DNA of 64,000 nucleotides from Ornithinimicrobium faecis (GTDB lineage: Bacteria > Actinomycetota > Actinomycetes > Actinomycetales > Dermatophilaceae), in contig NZ_CP099489.1 of NCBI RefSeq assembly GCF_023923225.1, positions 2,604,001 to 2,668,000 on the forward strand, given 5' to 3'. The notes beneath the pieces are model-generated. The model was not told the DNA's origin and did not search any database. It was given only the letters and a program-made list of their open reading frames with translations. Position 1 is the first letter of the stretch, and every line of letters starts with the position of its first letter. Position numbers and translations under genes: made by a program. Below are positions 23,574 to 33,917 of this stretch, one piece after another.

Positions 23574-26500
23574 CTAGCCACGGGGTCGCACGGGACCCCG
23601 GGCGTCCGCACTCGGGGTGCGCTCGGGCCCCAACGGGCCGCCATAGAGCAACTCCTCGACGACGTGCCGACACCGTCGGGCGGTGCGGCGCCACTCATCG
23701 GCGAGCTCGGCCCCGTGACCCGGCGGGCGGCCGACGATGCGGGAGACTCCCTCAGCTTCCCGGCTATCGCTGGGCACCGAGTCGACCGGGCGGCCGCGCC
23801 AGAGCACTCCGGCGTCGCGCAACCGCGAGGCCAGAGTCCACGCCCGGCGCAGCACGGAGGCGTCCTCCTGCGAGACCAGGCCGGCCTCGACCGCCGCATG
23901 CAGGGCCGAGAGGGTGCCCGTGGTGCGCAGTCCCTCGTGCTCGTGCGCATGCTCCAACTGGTTGAGCTGCACGACCCACTCGACGTCGGTGAGACCGCCC
24001 AGCCCGAGCTTGAAGTGCGTGCGCGGGTCGGCGCCGCGCGGCAGCCGCTCCCCCTCCATCCGAGCCTTGAGCCGGCGGATGTCGCGCACCGCGCTGGGGT
24101 CAATGCCGCCCTCGGGCCAGCGCAACGGCTGGATCAGCGCCAGGAACCGCTCGGCAAGATCCTGGTCGCCTCCCACCGGGCGGGCGCGCAGCAGCGCCTG
24201 GGACTCCCACCCGGCCGACCACCGCTCGTAGTAGGAGGCATAGGACTCCAGACTGCGCACCAACGGACCAGCCTTGCCCTCGGGACGCAGCCCGGCATCC
24301 AGCTCGAGCACCGGGTCGGGTCCATTGCCGGACAATCCCTTGCGCAGGTGCGTGATGACCGAGGCGGCCTGCTCTCCAGCGCCCTCGGCTCCCTCGATCG
24401 GCTCATAGACATAGAGCACGTCAGCGTCGCTGGCATAGCCCATCTCGCGCCCGCCCAACCGGCCCATCCCCATGATGAGCATCCGGACGGCAGGCTGCCC
24501 CTCACCGACGGCTGCTCGGGTGGCGACCAGCAGAGCGGCCGACAGCAGCTCGTCGGTCAGCTCGGTCAGGGCGGCCCGCAGCGCGGGCTGGTCGATCTCG
24601 CCAACCAGGTCCGCCAGGACCAGCCGGAGCAGTTCCTTGGCTCGGACCGCGCGGATGCCGGTGAACGCGTCAGCTGGGTCCGCGTGCCGCTCGGCAGCAG
24701 CCGTCATGCGGGCACGCAGCGTCTCCCCACTAACCGGCCGCAGGCCGGTCGCCTCACCCAGCAGGGAGACCGACTCGGGGGCCCTGATCAGCAGCTCCAC
24801 GGCATACCGGCTGGTGGAGAGCACGTGGGCGAGCCGTTCGGCGGCGCTGCCCTCGTCGCGCAGCATCTTCAGATACCAGTGGGTCGTGCCCAGGGTGTCG
24901 CTGATCCGGCGGAAGGCGAGCAGACCGGCGTCGGGGTCCGCGCCGTCGGCGAACCAACCGAGCATGACCGGCAGCAGGTGCCGCTGGATCGTGGCGCGGC
25001 GCGAGACGCCCTCGGTCAGCGACTCCAGGTGCCGCATCGCGCCAGCCGGATCGCGGAACCCGAGAGCGCTGAGCCGCTCGCGCGCCGCCTCAGGAGACAG
25101 GCGGACCTCGTCGGTGCTCAGCTTGGCCACGGCGGCGAGCAGCGGACGATAGAACAGTCGCTCGTGCAGCCGGCGCACCTCGCGCTGTTGCGAGCGCCAG
25201 CGCTGCACCACGGTGGCTGCGGCGTCGCGGCGCGCGCCGATGGAGCGGCCGAGCCGGCGCTGGTCACCCTCCGCGGAGGGCATCAGGTGGGTGCGGCGCA
25301 GCCGGTGCAGCTGGATGCGGTGCTCCAGGACGCGCAGGAAGCGATAGGCCTCGTCCAGGGCGTGGGCGTCATCGCGAGCCACATAACCGCCATCGCGCAG
25401 GGCCCCGAGCGCCTGAAGCGTTGTGCCGGAGTGCAATTCCGCGTCCGTGCGACCGTGCACGAGCTGCAGCAGTTGCACGCTGAACTCGATGTCGCGCAGC
25501 CCGCCGGGTCCCAGCTTCAGCTGCCAGGGCGCCTCGGCGGCCGGCACGTGCTCCTCGACGCGGCGGCGCATCGCCTGGACGTTCTCTACGAAGCCGTCGC
25601 GGGCGCTGGCCTCCCACACCATGGGCCGCACCAGGTCGAGCCACTCCCGCGAGAGCGTCTCGTCACCGGCGGCGTGCCGGGCCTTGAGCAGGGCCTGGAA
25701 CTCCCAGGTCTTGGCCCAGCGGGTGTAGTACTCCCGGTGCGAGTCCAGCGAGCGCAGCAGTGGGCCGTTCTTGCCCTCGGGGCGCAGCGCGGTGTCCACC
25801 TGCCACAGGGCACCCTCGCCGGTCGACTGGCCGCAGATCCGCACGACCGCTGTGGCGAGCTTGGTGGCAATGGCCACGGAGTCGTCGGAGGCCGTCTCGT
25901 CGTATGCCGAGTGGGCGGGGGCGTCGTCCCCGTCACCGGCGGCGTCGCCCCCGTCCGCGTCTGCCAGCGGTGCAACGAGGAAGACGACGTCGACGTCGGA
26001 GATGTAGTTGAGCTCGCGCCCTCCGGTCTTGCCCATGCCGATCACCGAGAAGCGCACCCGCTCGGAGTTTTCCACCACTGCCCGGGCCAGGATCAGCGCC
26101 GCCTCGAGGGCGGCGCACGCCAGGTCGGCCAGGGCCGCGGCCACCTGCGGCAGCACGTCAGGCGGGTCCTCAGCGATCAGGTCGGCGGCGGCGATCAGCA
26201 GCAGCTCACGTCGGTAGGCCACGCGCAGCGCGTCCATGCCGTCGCGCTCCGACAGGCCCTCGACGGCTGTGGTCAGACGCTCGACGAGTTCCTGCGGGGT
26301 GGGCATCAACTGGCCCCGGCCGAACGGCGCAGGGTCGGCGAGGACGGCTGTGTGCTCGGGATGGCGCACCAAGTGGTCGGCCAGGGCACTGGAGCCGCCG
26401 AGCACAGCCAGCACCCGGTCTCGGGCGGTGCCGGCCTCGGCCAGGATCGCGGCGGTTCCCGGGTCTGCCTCAACCAGCCGGACCATCCCGAGCAACGCGT

Positions 26501-26657
26501 CGTCGGGGTCGGCCACGACCGACAGGGCGCCGGTGAGATCGTCGGCGCCCGTGCCCCTCGGCATACTCTCGAGCAGTTCGTCCAGGAGCCGCTCGGCCCG
26601 GCGGGCGTCGGTGAATCCTGCCCGAACCAGGCCGCCCGGCAGTGGCTGCGTGGTCAC
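23574..26657 (-). CDS. glnE: Glutamine synthetase adenylyltransferase
   Basis: The 1,027-residue GlnE has two nucleotidyltransferase domains. The N-terminal adenylyl-removing domain carries GMGKTGGRELNYISDVDVVF and the C-terminal adenylyl-transferase domain carries GMGRLGGREMGYASDADVLY. Both metal-binding DxD pairs are intact. GlnE adds or removes AMP on a glutamine synthetase Tyr according to nitrogen state. The GTG at 26657 overlaps the glnA2 stop by 4 nt (GTGA); the longer upstream frame is the shadow of glnA2. Its length is normal for actinobacteria. Confidence 0.96.
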   Translation of the reverse strand: MTTQPLPGGLVRAGFTDARRAERLLDELLESMPRGTGADDLTGALSVVADPDDALLGMVRLVEADPGTAAILAEAGTARDRVLAVLGGSSALADHLVRHPEHTAVLADPAPFGRGQLMPTPQELVERLTTAVEGLSERDGMDALRVAYRRELLLIAAADLIAEDPPDVLPQVAAALADLACAALEAALILARAVVENSERVRFSVIGMGKTGGRELNYISDVDVVFLVAPLADADGGDAAGDGDDAPAHSAYDETASDDSVAIATKLATAVVRICGQSTGEGALWQVDTALRPEGKNGPLLRSLDSHREYYTRWAKTWEFQALLKARHAAGDETLSREWLDLVRPMVWEASARDGFVENVQAMRRRVEEHVPAAEAPWQLKLGPGGLRDIEFSVQLLQLVHGRTDAELHSGTTLQALGALRDGGYVARDDAHALDEAYRFLRVLEHRIQLHRLRRTHLMPSAEGDQRRLGRSIGARRDAAATVVQRWRSQQREVRRLHERLFYRPLLAAVAKLSTDEVRLSPEAARERLSALGFRDPAGAMRHLESLTEGVSRRATIQRHLLPVMLGWFADGADPDAGLLAFRRISDTLGTTHWYLKMLRDEGSAAERLAHVLSTSRYAVELLIRAPESVSLLGEATGLRPVSGETLRARMTAAAERHADPADAFTGIRAVRAKELLRLVLADLVGEIDQPALRAALTELTDELLSAALLVATRAAVGEGQPAVRMLIMGMGRLGGREMGYASDADVLYVYEPIEGAEGAGEQAASVITHLRKGLSGNGPDPVLELDAGLRPEGKAGPLVRSLESYASYYERWSAGWESQALLRARPVGGDQDLAERFLALIQPLRWPEGGIDPSAVRDIRRLKARMEGERLPRGADPRTHFKLGLGGLTDVEWVVQLNQLEHAHEHEGLRTTGTLSALHAAVEAGLVSQEDASVLRRAWTLASRLRDAGVLWRGRPVDSVPSDSREAEGVSRIVGRPPGHGAELADEWRRTARRCRHVVEELLYGGPLGPERTPSADARGPVRPRG

Positions 26658-27991
26658 AGCCGGACCAGATACCGGTCCAGCTCGAAGGGGGTCACCTGAG
26701 CGCGGTAGTCGTACCACTCCTGGCGCTTGTTGCGCAGGAAGAAGTCGAAGACCGTCTCCCCCAGGGTCTCGGCGACCAGCTCGCTCTCCTCCATCACCTG
26801 GATCGCCTCGGACAGGCTCTGCGGCAGCTCGTCGATGCCCATGGCCCGCCGCTCCCCGTCGGTCAGCGCCCACACGTCGTCCTCGGCCTCCGGCGGGAGC
26901 TCATAGCCCTCCCGGACGCCCTTGAGCCCGGCGGCCAGGATGAGCGCGAAGGACAGGTAGGGGTTGCAGGCCGAGTCCAGCGAGCGGATCTCGATGCGCC
27001 GGCTGTGGCCCTTGCCGATGCTGTACATCGGCACGCGGACCAGGGCGCTGCGGTTGTTGTGGCCCCAGCAGACGTGCGCCGGTGCCTCGCCGCCGCCCCA
27101 GATGCGTTTGTAGGAATTGACCCACTGGTTGGTGACGGCGGTGATCTCGCGCGCGTGCCGCAGCACCCCGGCGGTGAACCGGCGCCCGGTCGTGCTGAGC
27201 TCATAGCTCGCGGTCGGTTCATAGAAGGCGTTCTTGTCGCCCTCGAAGAGCGAGACGTGCGTGTGCATCGCCGAGCCAGGCTGTCCGGCAAGGGGTTTGG
27301 GCATGAACGAGGCCAGTGCGCCGTGCTGCAGGGCGACCTCGCGCACCACGGTGCGGAAGGTCATGATGTTGTCGGCCATCGACAGGGCGTCGGCATAGCG
27401 CAGGTCGATCTCGTTCTGTCCCGGGCCGCCCTCGTGGTGGGAGTACTCCACCGAGATGCCCATCTTCTCCAGCATCGTGATCGCGGCCCTGCGGAAGTCG
27501 TGGCCGTCGCCGCGGGCGACGTGGTCGAAATAGCCCGCCTGGTCGATCGGGACGGGACCGACCTTGGCGTCGTAGGGCTCCTTGAACAGATAGAACTCGA
27601 TCTCGGGGTGGGTGTAGAAGGTGAACCCGTCCTCGGCGGCCGAGTCCAGGGCGCGGCGCAGCACGTTGCGCGAGTCGTTGCCGGCCGGTGCGCCGTCGGG
27701 CATCCGGATGTCGCAGAACATGCGTGCGGTGCCGGGGTTGTCGCCGCGCCACGGGATCACGGTGAAGGTGCTCGCGTCGGGCTGGACGATCATGTCCGCC
27801 TCATAGACCCGGGTGAAGCCCTCGATGGCGCTGCCGTCGAAGCCGATGCCCTCGGCGAAGGCCTGCTCGAGCTCTGCGGGAGCCACGGCCACCGACTTCA
27901 GCGCACCGAGCACGTCGGTGAACCAGAGCCGGACAAACCGGATGTCCCGTTCCTCGATGGTGCGGAGGACATATTCCTGCTGACGATCCAT
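26654..27991 (-). CDS. glnA: Type I glutamine synthetase (GlnA2-like)
   Basis: The 445-residue enzyme would make glutamine from glutamate, ammonia and ATP. Visible motifs include FDGSAIEGF (51-59), the metal-binding HPEIEFYLF (128-136), the ATP-binding MPKPLAGQPGSAMHTHVS and NRSALVRVP. The C-terminus DFFLRNKRQEWYDYR matches the GlnA2 type that neighbours glnE in other actinobacteria. The loop GYELPPEAED (Tyr363) resembles the NLYELPPE adenylylation site of GlnA1-type enzymes. It is followed at once by glnE with a GTGA overlap. Some GlnA2-like paralogs act on polyamines; glutamine synthesis is inferred here. Confidence 0.93.
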   Translation of the reverse strand: MDRQQEYVLRTIEERDIRFVRLWFTDVLGALKSVAVAPAELEQAFAEGIGFDGSAIEGFTRVYEADMIVQPDASTFTVIPWRGDNPGTARMFCDIRMPDGAPAGNDSRNVLRRALDSAAEDGFTFYTHPEIEFYLFKEPYDAKVGPVPIDQAGYFDHVARGDGHDFRRAAITMLEKMGISVEYSHHEGGPGQNEIDLRYADALSMADNIMTFRTVVREVALQHGALASFMPKPLAGQPGSAMHTHVSLFEGDKNAFYEPTASYELSTTGRRFTAGVLRHAREITAVTNQWVNSYKRIWGGGEAPAHVCWGHNNRSALVRVPMYSIGKGHSRRIEIRSLDSACNPYLSFALILAAGLKGVREGYELPPEAEDDVWALTDGERRAMGIDELPQSLSEAIQVMEESELVAETLGETVFDFFLRNKRQEWYDYRAQVTPFELDRYLVRL

Positions 27992-28162
27992 GCCGTCATC
28001 CTGCCGTATGCGCCCGCGACATCCAGAGCCACGCCGTCATCGTCTCGATCTGCGGTCACTGAATGGGCACACCCTGGGCCTCAGCCTTGACCCGGTGCCG
28101 GGCCAGGGGACACTCAGGTGAGGCCCGTGTCTCGGGAGTTCGCGACGGATCGGAGATGGAGC

Positions 28163-28267
28163 ATGCGGAAGCGGTCATCAATGAGTGCTGGGACACTGAT
28201 CTGCCTGCTGGCGGTCGCGAACGTCGGCTGTTCCGTCGACAATTCAGGGCCGGGCACCAACGACTGA
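28163..28267 (+). CDS. Possible short lipoprotein (34 aa)
   Basis: An ATG after a GGAG site encodes [20 protein letters not shown] and then [14 protein letters not shown] before TGA. That is a basic N-terminus, a hydrophobic core and a lipobox-like VGC. It could be a tiny lipoprotein or the start of a lipoprotein gene whose 3' part has been lost. It occupies the 311-nt gap between glnA2 and the next minus-strand gene; the rest of the gap shows nothing else. Confidence 0.3.
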   Translation: MRKRSSMSAGTLICLLAVANVGCSVDNSGPGTND

Positions 28268-28302
28268 CGGGAGCGCGTCGCCGAACTCCCGCCCACCTTG
28301 GG

Positions 28303-28536
28303 TCAGCCGTTGAGCGGGTTGTTGTCCGAGCGGTTGGAGTCGGCGTCCCCGGTCTCCCACTCGCGCTCGCGCCGCTCGGCCTCGTCCCACTCCTCGGTGC
28401 GCTTGCGGGCCGACTCCAGCGCCCCCGAGGCCTCGGTCTCGGTCTCGTAGGGGCCCATCAGATCACCGCCCTGGGCACGGCCGGGATCGTCGTGGGCCTC
28501 AACCTGGCCGGTCTTGACGTTGAACCAGTAGGACAT
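28303..28536 (-). CDS. Small SPOR-like hypothetical protein
   Basis: The 77-residue product starts [20 protein letters not shown] and contains [19 protein letters not shown], then a charged coiled tail. This small hydrophilic family is common in actinobacteria; its function is unknown. I chose the ATG at 28536 because AAGGAG lies 7 nt upstream and homologs begin MSYWFNV. It is divergent from map, with 45 nt between the two starts. Confidence 0.8.
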   Translation of the reverse strand: MSYWFNVKTGQVEAHDDPGRAQGGDLMGPYETETEASGALESARKRTEEWDEAERREREWETGDADSNRSDNNPLNG

Positions 28537-28581
28537 CACGCGACTCCTTGTCGTCCGGGGCTGTTGCCTAGACTCCACCGT

Positions 28582-29445
28582 ATGCCGAGTGTCACCGCAA
28601 CCGTTGCCCCCGGGCAGGTCTCCCCACGCCGCCCTGTCCCCGCCTCGATCGAACGGCCCGAGTATGTCGACCGGCCGGCTCCGGCGAAGTTCACCGGCTC
28701 AGAGGTCAAGGACTCCGAGACGATTGAGCGGATGCGCATCGCCGGGCGGATCGGTGCCCAGACGCTCGAAGCCGTCGGCGCGGCCGTCGCGCCGGGTGTG
28801 ACCACCGAGGAGCTCGACCGGGTCGGCCACGAGTTCATGCTCGACCACGGGGCCTATCCCTCGACCCTGGGCTATCGCGGCTTCCCCAAGTCGCTGTGCA
28901 CCTCGGTCAACGAAGTGATCTGCCACGGCATCCCCGACTCACGCCCGCTCGAGGACGGCGACATCGTCAATGTCGACGTCACCGCCTTCATCGGTGGCGT
29001 GCACGGCGACAACAACGCGACCTTCCTGGTCGGCGATGTCGACGAGGAATCGCGGCTGCTGGTCGAGCGGACCGAGGAGTCGTTGCGCCGCGCGATCAAG
29101 GCCGCGCTGCCCGGGAGGCCGATCAACGTTATCGGGCGGGTCATCGAGTCCTACGCCAAGCGCTTCGGTTATGGCGTGGTGCGCGACTACACCGGCCACG
29201 GCATCGGCGAGAGCTTCCACTCCGGCCTCGTCATCCCGCACTACGACGCCGCCCCGGAGTATGGCCAACTGATCGAGCCGGGCATGACGTTCACCATCGA
29301 GCCCATGCTGAATCTGGGGAGTCCAGACTGGGACGAGTGGGACGACGGGTGGACCGTGGTCACCGCTGACCTGCGCCGGTCAGCGCAGTTCGAGCACATG
29401 ATCCTGATCACCGAGACCGGCAACGAGATCCTGACACTGCCCTGA
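28582..29445 (+). CDS. map: Methionine aminopeptidase, type I
   Basis: The 287-residue protein removes the initiator methionine from new proteins. It has the pita-bread fold with metal ligands in [20 protein letters not shown] (two Asp), [15 protein letters not shown] and QFEHMI. An N-terminal extension of about 40 residues ([20 protein letters not shown]) is the SH3-binding-like extension seen in MetAP1c of mycobacteria. The ATG lies 7 nt after TAGACT (28569-28574), so transcription probably begins at the start codon. Confidence 0.95.
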   Translation: MPSVTATVAPGQVSPRRPVPASIERPEYVDRPAPAKFTGSEVKDSETIERMRIAGRIGAQTLEAVGAAVAPGVTTEELDRVGHEFMLDHGAYPSTLGYRGFPKSLCTSVNEVICHGIPDSRPLEDGDIVNVDVTAFIGGVHGDNNATFLVGDVDEESRLLVERTEESLRRAIKAALPGRPINVIGRVIESYAKRFGYGVVRDYTGHGIGESFHSGLVIPHYDAAPEYGQLIEPGMTFTIEPMLNLGSPDWDEWDDGWTVVTADLRRSAQFEHMILITETGNEILTLP

Positions 29446-29496
29446 GCCGGTCCAGGCACTAACGTGCTGCTGCCAGCAACCGATGAGGAGACACGC

Positions 29497-30270
29497 ATGA
29501 GCACGTCCAAGGGCAAGGGCCTGGTTCTGGGCATCGACATCGGCGGCAGCGGCATCAAGGGTGCCCCCGTGGATCTGGACAAGGGCGAGTTCGCGACCGA
29601 GCGGATCCGCATCGACACCCCCAAGAAGGCCAAACCTCAGGACGTCGCTGAGATCGTCGCGCAGATCGCGGACGACTTCGCTGACGAGGTTGGCAAGGAC
29701 TCCCCCGTCGGTGTGACCGTCCCGGCCGTCGTTCACCACGGCGTGACCCAGAGCGCCGCCAACATCGACGACTCCTGGATCGACACTGATGCGGACAAGT
29801 TGTTCACCAAGGTGCTCAAGCGACCGGTGGTGGTCATGAACGACGCCGACGCCGCCGGCGAGGCCGAGGTGCACTATGGCGCGGGCCGGGACGTGAAGGG
29901 CGTCGTGCTGCTGACCACCCTGGGCACCGGCATCGGCTCAGCCCTCTTCCTCAACGGCCAGCTGGTGCCCAACACGGAACTGGGCCACCTGGAGCTGGAC
30001 GGCAAGGAGGCCGAGCACCGGGCCGCCGCCAGCGTCCGGGAGGACAAGGACCTGTCCTGGGAGGAGTGGGCCGAGCGCCTGCAGGACTTCTATCGCCACG
30101 TTGAGGACCTGTTCTGGCCCGAGCTGATCATCGTCGGCGGCGGGGTCTCCAAGAAGGCCGACAAGTTCCTGCCGCTGCTGGACCTGCGCACCAAGATCGT
30201 CCCCGCAAAGCTGCGCAACGACGCCGGCATCATCGGCGCCGCCTGGCACGCCTCCCACCAAAAAATATAA
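29497..30270 (+). CDS. ppgK: Polyphosphate glucokinase
   Basis: The 257-residue ROK-superfamily kinase phosphorylates glucose with polyphosphate or ATP. The phosphate-binding loop [16 protein letters not shown], the [10 protein letters not shown] catalytic Asp region and [20 protein letters not shown] with GHLE are present. The ATG (29497) follows GAGGAG. Start sites farther upstream lack support. The last codons (CAC CAA AAA ATA TAA) lie inside repeat cluster B and are unusually A/T-rich, so the C-terminus has been replaced or extended by the repeat. It converges on guaB1. Confidence 0.93.
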   Translation: MSTSKGKGLVLGIDIGGSGIKGAPVDLDKGEFATERIRIDTPKKAKPQDVAEIVAQIADDFADEVGKDSPVGVTVPAVVHHGVTQSAANIDDSWIDTDADKLFTKVLKRPVVVMNDADAAGEAEVHYGAGRDVKGVVLLTTLGTGIGSALFLNGQLVPNTELGHLELDGKEAEHRAAASVREDKDLSWEEWAERLQDFYRHVEDLFWPELIIVGGGVSKKADKFLPLLDLRTKIVPAKLRNDAGIIGAAWHASHQKI

Positions 30271-30382
30271 AGGTCTCGCACGCCTTCCCCAGCTTTTGAT
30301 AAAGGTTTCGCACGCCCGTCCGGCGTACGAAACCTCTACGAAAATGCGTGGGACGTGTACGAAACCTTTATCTTTTTGCGGG
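30254..30382. repeat. Dispersed GTRCGARACCT repeat, cluster B (4 units, inverted)
   Basis: Four units fill the gap between convergent ppgK and guaB1. Two are in reverse orientation (30254-30284 and 30285-30316) and two are direct (30321-30352 and 30353-30382), so the cluster can fold into a long imperfect hairpin. The outer units carry ATTTTTT or TCTTTTTG, and the inner ones AAAAG or AAAAT. The left unit supplies the ppgK stop codon and the right unit abuts the guaB1 stop at 30383. It may act as a bidirectional terminator here. Confidence 0.85.
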
Positions 30383-31849
<1,467 letters not shown>

Positions 31850-31959
31850 CTACGTGGCCACGGGCCAAAGATGGGTGTCGAGCCGCTCCCCCGCCCACCT
31901 TCGTCACACCCCTGGGGCACCCTGCTGCGGGACCCAGCCACTCGGCATACGGTGGGCCC

Positions 31960-32622
31960 ATGCAGATCACTCACCTGGGCCACTCGTGCGTGCTGCTCGA
32001 GGTGGCCGACCAGCGCATCCTGATCGACCCGGGCACCTTCAGCGACGTCTCCGGCCTCCATGACCTGACCGCTGTCCTGGTCACCCATCAGCACCCCGAC
32101 CATGCCGACCCGGCGCAGCTGCCCGGGCTGCTGGCTGCCAACCCGCAGGCCAGGGTGCTGCTCGAGGAGCAGACCGTGGAGGCACTCGCCGAGGCGGCTG
32201 GGGAGCACCGCGACCGACTGGAGCGTATGCCGACAGGCACCGACGTCGATCTCGGCACCGTGACCGTGACCCCAGTGGGGCAACGGCACGCCTTCATCCA
32301 CGACTACGTGCCGTGGATCGACAACACCGGCCTGGTCATCCGGGCCGACGACGAGCCGACGATCTTCCACCCCGGCGATGCACTGGACGCGGAGCCGGGT
32401 CACGTGGACGTGTTGTTGGTGCCAGTTAATGCGCCGTGGGCCCGCGTCGGGGACACCGTGAACTTCGTGCGCCGGATCGCGCCCACGCGGGTGGTGCCGA
32501 TCCATGACGGGCTGCTCAACGACACCGGGCGCGCCATGTATCTGAACCACGTCGGCACGTTCGGCGCCGACGGCGGCGTGGAGGTCCTCGACCTGCGTGG
32601 GCAGGGCGCCACCTCGCTCTGA
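31960..32622 (+). CDS. Metallo-beta-lactamase-fold hydrolase
   Basis: A 220-residue MBL-fold protein of the UlaG-like/UPF0173 type. The metal-binding motif is THQHPDHAD (residues 47-55), with later ligands in FHPGDAL and PIHDG. The N-terminus MQITHLGHSCVLLEVADQRI is typical. The substrate is unknown. GCATACG ends 8 nt before the ATG, a weak -10-like position. It converges on the VIT-family gene. Confidence 0.85.
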   Translation: MQITHLGHSCVLLEVADQRILIDPGTFSDVSGLHDLTAVLVTHQHPDHADPAQLPGLLAANPQARVLLEEQTVEALAEAAGEHRDRLERMPTGTDVDLGTVTVTPVGQRHAFIHDYVPWIDNTGLVIRADDEPTIFHPGDALDAEPGHVDVLLVPVNAPWARVGDTVNFVRRIAPTRVVPIHDGLLNDTGRAMYLNHVGTFGADGGVEVLDLRGQGATSL

Positions 32623-32662
32623 GACGGCGCACCGCCGTGGAACCGCGCCCGGCTCAGGGCCA

Positions 32663-32713
32663 CTAGCCGATCTGGTCGGCTAGCCGATCAGGCCCGCTAG
32701 CCGATCAGACCCG
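32663..32713. repeat. 17-nt tandem repeat (3 copies) copying a gene end; palindromic
   Basis: Three copies of CTAGCCGATCNGRYCCG-like 17-mers (32663, 32680 and 32697) cover the last codons and stop of the VIT gene. Two extra stop-containing copies follow the true stop. Adjacent copies create the palindromic core CGGCTAGCCG with flanking complementary bases, so the array can form hairpins between convergent genes and may terminate transcription. Confidence 0.8.
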
Positions 32714-33803
32714 CGGCTCCGAAGGCGAGGCCGAGCAGATAGGTGATCGCTGCCGCGCCATAGCCAATGGCCAACTGGCGCAGCGCTCTCCGCAGGGGCG
32801 GGGCACCGGAGAGCAGACCGACGACGCTGCCGGTGACCATCAGGGCCAGCCCCACCAGGACCGCCGCGACGATCAGAGCGGGAAAGCCGGTCATGCCGAA
32901 GACGAACGGCAGGATCGGGATCAGGGCGCCGCTGGAGAAGAAGCCGAAGCTGGAGGTTGCTGCGCCCCAGGCGTTCCCCACCGCCTCCTCGCTGTCCACG
33001 TCGACGGCCACGTCGGGCATCGCACCGTCGGGCAGCAGACGCTCCGGGTGGCCGTGGACGGCCGTCATCACGGCATGCGCCTTGGTGCGGGCCTCCTCGT
33101 CGCCCATGCCGCGGGAGCGGTAGACGAGAGTGAGCTCGTTTTCCTCAAGGTCCAGGTCCGGCACGGCTGCTCGCGCGTCCTGGCTCGGGTGGGAGGCAGC
33201 CAGCAGTTCGCGGGCAGAGCGCACCGAGATGTATTCGCCGGCGCCCATCGACAGGGCCCCCGCCAGGAGACCGGACACCCCCGCAGCGAGCACGACGCCG
33301 CTCCCGACGCCCGTGCCGGCCATGCCCATGACCAGGGCGAGGTTGGAGACCAACCCGTCGTTGGCGCCAAACACGGCCGCCCGGAAGTTGCCCGTCATGT
33401 GGGCGCGACCACGAGCGGCGAGACCCCGCAGGACCTCCTCGTGGATCGCCTCGTCGGCCGCCATCTGCGGGGTCGCCGCGACCTCGGTGGCGTAGGGGGT
33501 GCGGGCCTCGGCGCTCTGCGCGAGAGCGAGGACGAAGACCGACCCAAACCGCTTGGCGAGCAGCCCCAGCACCCGGTTGCGCAGCCCGGGAGCGACGGGC
33601 TTGCCCACGTCGTCGCCCAGCAGTTCGACCCAGTGGGTCTCATGGCGCTTCTCGGCCTCCGCCAGCCCGAGCAGGATCTCGCGCTCCTCGCCCTCACGAC
33701 GCTCGGCGAGGGAACGGTAGACCTGGGCCTCCGCGCGCTCGTCGGCCAGGTAGCGGCGCCACTGGCGGGTCTGCTGTGGCGTCGGGCTGGTGGTCACGGT
33801 CAT
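32697..33803 (-). CDS. Ferritin-like/VIT1 membrane iron-manganese transporter (MbfA-like)
   Basis: The 368-residue protein joins an N-terminal rubrerythrin-like helical domain to a C-terminal VIT1/CCC1 membrane domain. Its metal-binding Glu/His pairs appear in ADERAEAQVYRSLAERREGE, EAEKRHETHW and DEAIHEEVL. The membrane domain begins FRAAVFGANDGLVSNLALVMG and includes GALSMGAGEYISVRSAREL. Related MbfA proteins export iron from the cytoplasm; metal specificity here is inferred. The stop codon falls in the 17-nt tandem repeat. Confidence 0.88.
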   Translation of the reverse strand: MTVTTSPTPQQTRQWRRYLADERAEAQVYRSLAERREGEEREILLGLAEAEKRHETHWVELLGDDVGKPVAPGLRNRVLGLLAKRFGSVFVLALAQSAEARTPYATEVAATPQMAADEAIHEEVLRGLAARGRAHMTGNFRAAVFGANDGLVSNLALVMGMAGTGVGSGVVLAAGVSGLLAGALSMGAGEYISVRSARELLAASHPSQDARAAVPDLDLEENELTLVYRSRGMGDEEARTKAHAVMTAVHGHPERLLPDGAMPDVAVDVDSEEAVGNAWGAATSSFGFFSSGALIPILPFVFGMTGFPALIVAAVLVGLALMVTGSVVGLLSGAPPLRRALRQLAIGYGAAAITYLLGLAFGAAGLIG

Positions 33804-33917
33804 GATCCTCCGGGTCAGGCGTGGCAGGGCCCCCGCCCAGCCGTGGTGTGTCTCACCAGGGTAGGCGGGGACCCTGCCCCTGACCAGGAAGGCCAGGCTA
33901 TCCAGCCATGACCTCGA

